The notes under the pieces are model-generated. The model was not told where the DNA came from. It was given only the letters and a program-made list of their open reading frames with translations, and searched no databases. The position numbers and the translations under genes were made by a program. This document shows positions 24,414-27,069 of a stretch of 27,069 nt of DNA, piece by piece (position 1 is the first letter of the stretch; the number at the start of each line of letters is the position of its first letter). The stretch spans positions 1 through 27,069 of the forward strand of contig DXYS01000074.1 in NCBI GenBank assembly GCA_019415705.1, read 5' to 3'. Origin of the DNA: Bacteroidales bacterium (GTDB lineage: Bacteria; Bacteroidota; Bacteroidia; Bacteroidales; Muribaculaceae).

Positions 24414-24445
24414 TGCAATCTATGTATTAACGGCTAAGGTCGACA

Positions 24446-25129
24446 ATGAGAGTAAAAATCCACCACGAAGGCACCAACATCCTGATATTCTTGATGTTGT
24501 TTATACTTGCAGTCATAATCCCGCTGTGGATATGGGTGCGCCCGTTTGCGTGGGCCGCCTCAGTGACCGCTATATTTGCCGTTTTCTACCTTCTGGTTGT
24601 CAACTTTTTCCGTTCGCCTCGCCGCCAATTTAAAGGCAATCCTGAAAACGTCGTGGTTTCAAGCGCCGACGGCAAAGTTGTCGCTTTAGAGGAAACGTTT
24701 GAAAGCGAATACCTTAACGAACGCGTCATACAACTGTCAGTGTTCATGTCGGTGCTCAATGTCCACGCCAACTGGTTTCCGGTCGACGGAGAAGTGATTT
24801 TTGCCAAACACCATCCGGGACGCTTTCTGGCAGCCTACCTGCCCAAGTCAAGTACCGAAAACGAACGTTCGACCATCGTCATACGCACCCCCTCGGGTCA
24901 GCGTGTGCTCGTCAGACAAATCGCGGGAGCCATGGCACGACGCATCGTCACATACGCCCGTCCCGGCGAAGAAGCCTCGATACAAGACCATTTAGGATTT
25001 ATCAAATTCGGATCGCGTGTCGACATTTATCTGCCGCTCGGCACCGAAATTTATGTCAAGATCGGCGACAAGACAATCGGCGGCATCACCGAAGTCGGTC
25101 GCCTGTGCCCCAACAGCCAACAAAAATGA
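24446..25129 (+). CDS. psd: Phosphatidylserine decarboxylase proenzyme
   Basis: Psd decarboxylates phosphatidylserine to phosphatidylethanolamine at the inner membrane. The 227-residue protein belongs to the short (PSD-A) group. Two hydrophobic stretches at the N-terminus (about 11-30 and 36-54) anchor it. FMSVLNVHANWFPVDG (100-115) holds the conserved catalytic histidine. The self-cleavage motif is FGSR, with the cut between Gly189 and Ser190, where the serine becomes the pyruvoyl group. The stop overlaps the pssA start in ATGA, so the two sequential enzymes of phosphatidylethanolamine synthesis are translationally coupled. Confidence 0.95.
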   Translation: MRVKIHHEGTNILIFLMLFILAVIIPLWIWVRPFAWAASVTAIFAVFYLLVVNFFRSPRRQFKGNPENVVVSSADGKVVALEETFESEYLNERVIQLSVFMSVLNVHANWFPVDGEVIFAKHHPGRFLAAYLPKSSTENERSTIVIRTPSGQRVLVRQIAGAMARRIVTYARPGEEASIQDHLGFIKFGSRVDIYLPLGTEIYVKIGDKTIGGITEVGRLCPNSQQK

Positions 25130-25833
25130 TTCGCCGTATCATAAACAGCATACCAAATCTCCTCACAAGTCTAAATCTTCTTTCGGGCTGCATGGCCGTC
25201 TACATGGCCTTCTATGCAGACGCACAGTTAGGAGCGCTCAGCGGCGCCCACTGGGCGGCCGTGATGATAGGGCTCGCCGCCGTCTTTGATTTCTGCGACG
25301 GCGCGTCGGCCCGTCTGCTGCACGCCTACTCTCTGATAGGCAAAGAACTTGACTCGCTCGCCGACCTCGTCAGTTTCGGTCTCGCCCCGGCAATGCTGAT
25401 GCTTAACATGATGCTGCCCTACAGCATGCATCCGTGGCTGTGTTTCATCGCCCTTTTCATTCCTGTGATGGGCGCCCTGAGACTTGCCAAATTCAATATC
25501 GACACGACGCAGACCACCTCGTTCCGCGGCCTGCCTATCCCAGCAAATGCCATCTTTTGGATCGGCATGTCGGGCTGGATAGAGCAATACGGCTATCCCG
25601 GCACAGCAGCCATGGTCATCATCATCGTGCTGATATCGCTCGCCATGGTCTGCCGTATGCGCATGTTCTCGCTGAAATTCAAAAACTTCAGCCTGAGGGA
25701 AAATTTCCGCCGCTACGCCATCATCCTCGCCGCCATAGGGCTTGTACTCATTTACGGTCTGTCGGGCCTCGCGTGGACTATAGTACTCTATATGCTTATA
25801 TCGGCTCTTTCGCGCAAAAACGACACCGTCTGA
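25126..25833 (+). CDS. pssA: CDP-diacylglycerol-serine O-phosphatidyltransferase
   Basis: PssA joins CDP-diacylglycerol and serine to make phosphatidylserine, the substrate of Psd. I chose ATG at 25126, which overlaps the psd stop by four bases, over a GTG at 25105 inside psd. The 235-residue membrane protein carries the full CDP-alcohol phosphotransferase motif DG-x2-AR-x8-G-x3-D-x3-D (Asp58, Gly59, Ala62, Arg63, Gly72, Asp76, Asp80). Seven or eight hydrophobic segments are visible, the first near 16-32 and the last near 205-230. Length is usual for the Bacillus-type enzyme. Confidence 0.94.
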   Translation: MIRRIINSIPNLLTSLNLLSGCMAVYMAFYADAQLGALSGAHWAAVMIGLAAVFDFCDGASARLLHAYSLIGKELDSLADLVSFGLAPAMLMLNMMLPYSMHPWLCFIALFIPVMGALRLAKFNIDTTQTTSFRGLPIPANAIFWIGMSGWIEQYGYPGTAAMVIIIVLISLAMVCRMRMFSLKFKNFSLRENFRRYAIILAAIGLVLIYGLSGLAWTIVLYMLISALSRKNDTV

Positions 25834-25851
25834 GCCTGCGGCGTTACAACT

Positions 25852-25872
25852 GCGGCAAATGCCGCCGATTTA
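25852..25872 (+). terminator. Possible terminator after pssA
   Basis: GCGGC (25852-25856), loop AAAT and GCCGC (25861-25865) form a short hairpin followed by CGATTTAT, 18 bases after the stop codon. The T-run is weak. Confidence 0.45.
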
Positions 25873-25895
25873 TAAAAACATACACTAACTTATAA

Positions 25896-25919
25896 GGCGC
25901 CCTATAGGGAGCGCCCTAC
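25896..25919. repeat. GC-rich palindromic element
   Basis: GGCGC (25896-25900) and GCGCC (25911-25915) enclose the palindrome CCTATAGG. GCGCCCTA occurs twice in direct order, at 25897 and 25911. The end GCCCTACA (25913-25920) also occurs beside the hairpin after polA (5762-5769 region), hinting at a shared intergenic element. Confidence 0.5.
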
Positions 25920-25933
25920 AAAAAACACGAAAT

Positions 25934-26272
25934 ATGTCTTTTTTTGCAGTCATATTAATCTTCCTGCTGATTTTCTTTGTAGTCATACCGATATTCCGTG
26001 TCGGCGCGGCGATATATCGCGCCCGTCGTCAGGCACGTCAGTTTTTCGACAGTTTCGGACGTAACGGCGCCGGTGCTCCCGCCGACGAAACCGCGGCAGC
26101 TCCCAAGCCAAAGAAAAAAAAGATAGACCCTGCCGACGGAGAATATGTGCAATTCGAAGAAATCGAAAGCACTACGACCGTCGACAGCAAGACCGACAGC
26201 GCCGGTCACACAACGACGACCGTCGAGACCGAGCAGCAGATTGTCGACATCGAGTGGGAAGACATTAAATAA
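25934..26272 (+). CDS. DUF4834-like small membrane protein
   Basis: The 112-residue protein resembles DUF4834, a Bacteroidota family without known function. One N-terminal membrane helix (about 3-24, FFAVILIFLLIFFVVIPIF) is followed by a basic stretch (YRARRQARQF), a flexible alanine/proline part with KPKKKK, and an acidic C-terminus. The C-terminus contains IDPADGEYVQFEEIE and is rich in threonine (TTTVETEQQ). The topology suggests a short N-terminal anchor with the tail in the cytoplasm. It begins 100 bases after pssA, with no clear promoter, and is nine bases upstream of the DUF2461 gene, so these two probably form an operon. Confidence 0.68.
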   Translation: MSFFAVILIFLLIFFVVIPIFRVGAAIYRARRQARQFFDSFGRNGAGAPADETAAAPKPKKKKIDPADGEYVQFEEIESTTTVDSKTDSAGHTTTTVETEQQIVDIEWEDIK

Positions 26273-26281
26273 ACAGCGGCA

Positions 26282-26941
26282 ATGAAAGGAATATACAGTT
26301 TCTTGGACGACGTGGTCGCCAACAACAGCCGCGAGTGGCTCGCAGCCAACCGTGAGCGCTATGACGCGCTGCGTGCGCAGTGGATTGACGACCTCGACCG
26401 TCTCATCGCACTGATGTGTGAATACGAGCCGGGCATGAACACCCAGACAGGGCGCTCGGCAACCTACCGTTTCTATCGCGACACGCGTTTTTCGCCCGAC
26501 AAGAGCCCGCTTAAGACCTTTTTCTCAGCCGCACTGTCGCCTTACGGCCGCAAAGCCGTCCGTGCAGGTTACTACCTGCAGGTTGACTCACGACGCGACC
26601 AGAACGGCCTCTACATCGGCCTCTACTGCCCCGACGCGCCGCTGCTGCGCAAGATGCGTCAGGCTATAGTTGACAATATAGAGGAATTTACGGAAATAAT
26701 CAACGAGCCGCGCCTCGCGTCGCTCTATCCGGGCTGGATCGGCGATGCGCTCAAGACCGTGCCCAAAGGATGGCCCAAAGACCATCCTGACGCAGAGTTG
26801 CTGCGCCTGAAGGACTACGGCAAATTTCATCAGACTGACCGCCGCTACTTCGAGTCAGAGCGCTGGTATGAGCGTGCGGCCGAGGATTTCAGCGCCGCAA
26901 AGCCGCTGATTGACTTCCTCAACTACACGATTGACGAATAA
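26282..26941 (+). CDS. DUF2461 domain-containing protein
   Basis: The 219-residue protein matches the DUF2461 (TIGR02453) family, widespread in bacteria and of unknown function. Family features seen are SFLDDVVANNSREWLAANRE at the N-terminus, YRFYRDTRFSPDKSPLKTFF (about 61-80), GYYLQVDSR, and a C-terminal LKDYGKFHQTDRRYFES. It has no signal peptide or membrane helix, so it should be cytoplasmic. It is complete and follows the DUF4834-like gene by nine bases. Confidence 0.88.
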   Translation: MKGIYSFLDDVVANNSREWLAANRERYDALRAQWIDDLDRLIALMCEYEPGMNTQTGRSATYRFYRDTRFSPDKSPLKTFFSAALSPYGRKAVRAGYYLQVDSRRDQNGLYIGLYCPDAPLLRKMRQAIVDNIEEFTEIINEPRLASLYPGWIGDALKTVPKGWPKDHPDAELLRLKDYGKFHQTDRRYFESERWYERAAEDFSAAKPLIDFLNYTIDE

Positions 26942-26942
26942 C

Positions 26943-26956
26943 GCTGATTAATCAGC
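26943..26956. repeat. 14-bp perfect palindrome after the DUF2461 gene
   Basis: GCTGATTAATCAGC lies directly after the stop codon and could form a short hairpin that ends the transcript, though no T-run follows. The last 113 bases of the window (26957-27069) show no gene or other structure that I can support. Confidence 0.5.
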
Positions 26957-27069
26957 ATGTTATGAGCCGGTAAGGATATATATATACTGTAAATTGAGCG
27001 CCGTCAGGTGCGTCAGGGGGTGTTGCAGAACTCCACTTGTTAAAGCCTCTGAGAATTGAAAGTTTCAGA

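Noticed and set aside
1..27069. CRISPR array, complete insertion sequence, prophage or riboswitch
   Set aside because: No regularly spaced repeats, transposase, phage structural genes or recognisable riboswitch folds were seen. The only mobile-type gene is the single tyrosine recombinase.

Overview
The window looks like a chromosomal segment of a Bacteroidota bacterium, most likely order Bacteroidales and possibly a Muribaculaceae-like gut lineage. The reasons are: repeated promoters of the Bacteroidota form (TTG or TTTG, about 20 bases, then TAnnTTTG); no consistent Shine-Dalgarno sites; families largely restricted to this phylum (DUF3822 next to rsmD, DUF4834); a fused MsrA-MsrB enzyme; and moderately GC-rich genes separated by AT-rich gaps. 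The genus assignment is inference.

Layout. Positions 1-660 hold a broken YafQ/RelE-type toxin remnant, a short direct repeat, and a tRNA-Asp gene on the minus strand with its own promoter and terminator. From 664 to 8579 come mostly housekeeping genes: a secreted SGNH/GDSL hydrolase, a polyprenyl diphosphate synthase (minus), DNA polymerase I whose proofreading residues look lost, a small membrane protein, trmD (minus), and a DUF3822-rsmD pair.

From 8643 to 12902 lies an envelope polysaccharide export cluster: an outer-membrane export protein with six SLBB repeats, a Wzz-like inner-membrane protein without a kinase domain, and an overlapping secreted M23 peptidase. From 13103 to 18063 lies an efflux operon of TolC-like protein, HlyD-like adaptor and two ABC-2 permeases, with no ATPase gene. 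A short phosphoglycerate mutase follows three bases later.

From 18830 the window carries an M48 metallopeptidase, an orphan GltD-like flavoprotein, and a convergent msrAB gene whose stop codon overlaps that of gltD. A tyrosine recombinase and UDP-galactopyranose mutase (both minus) follow. Divergent from these are psd and pssA, which together make phosphatidylethanolamine, then a DUF4834 gene and a DUF2461 gene.

No complete insertion sequence, prophage, rRNA or CRISPR array is visible. The parts that depart most from routine annotation are the ATPase-less exporter, the recombinase beside glf with a perfect inverted repeat at its 3' side, the degenerate exonuclease site of PolA, and the palindromic divergent promoter between trmD and the DUF3822 gene. 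I do not see a clearly new multi-gene system; these are candidates only.
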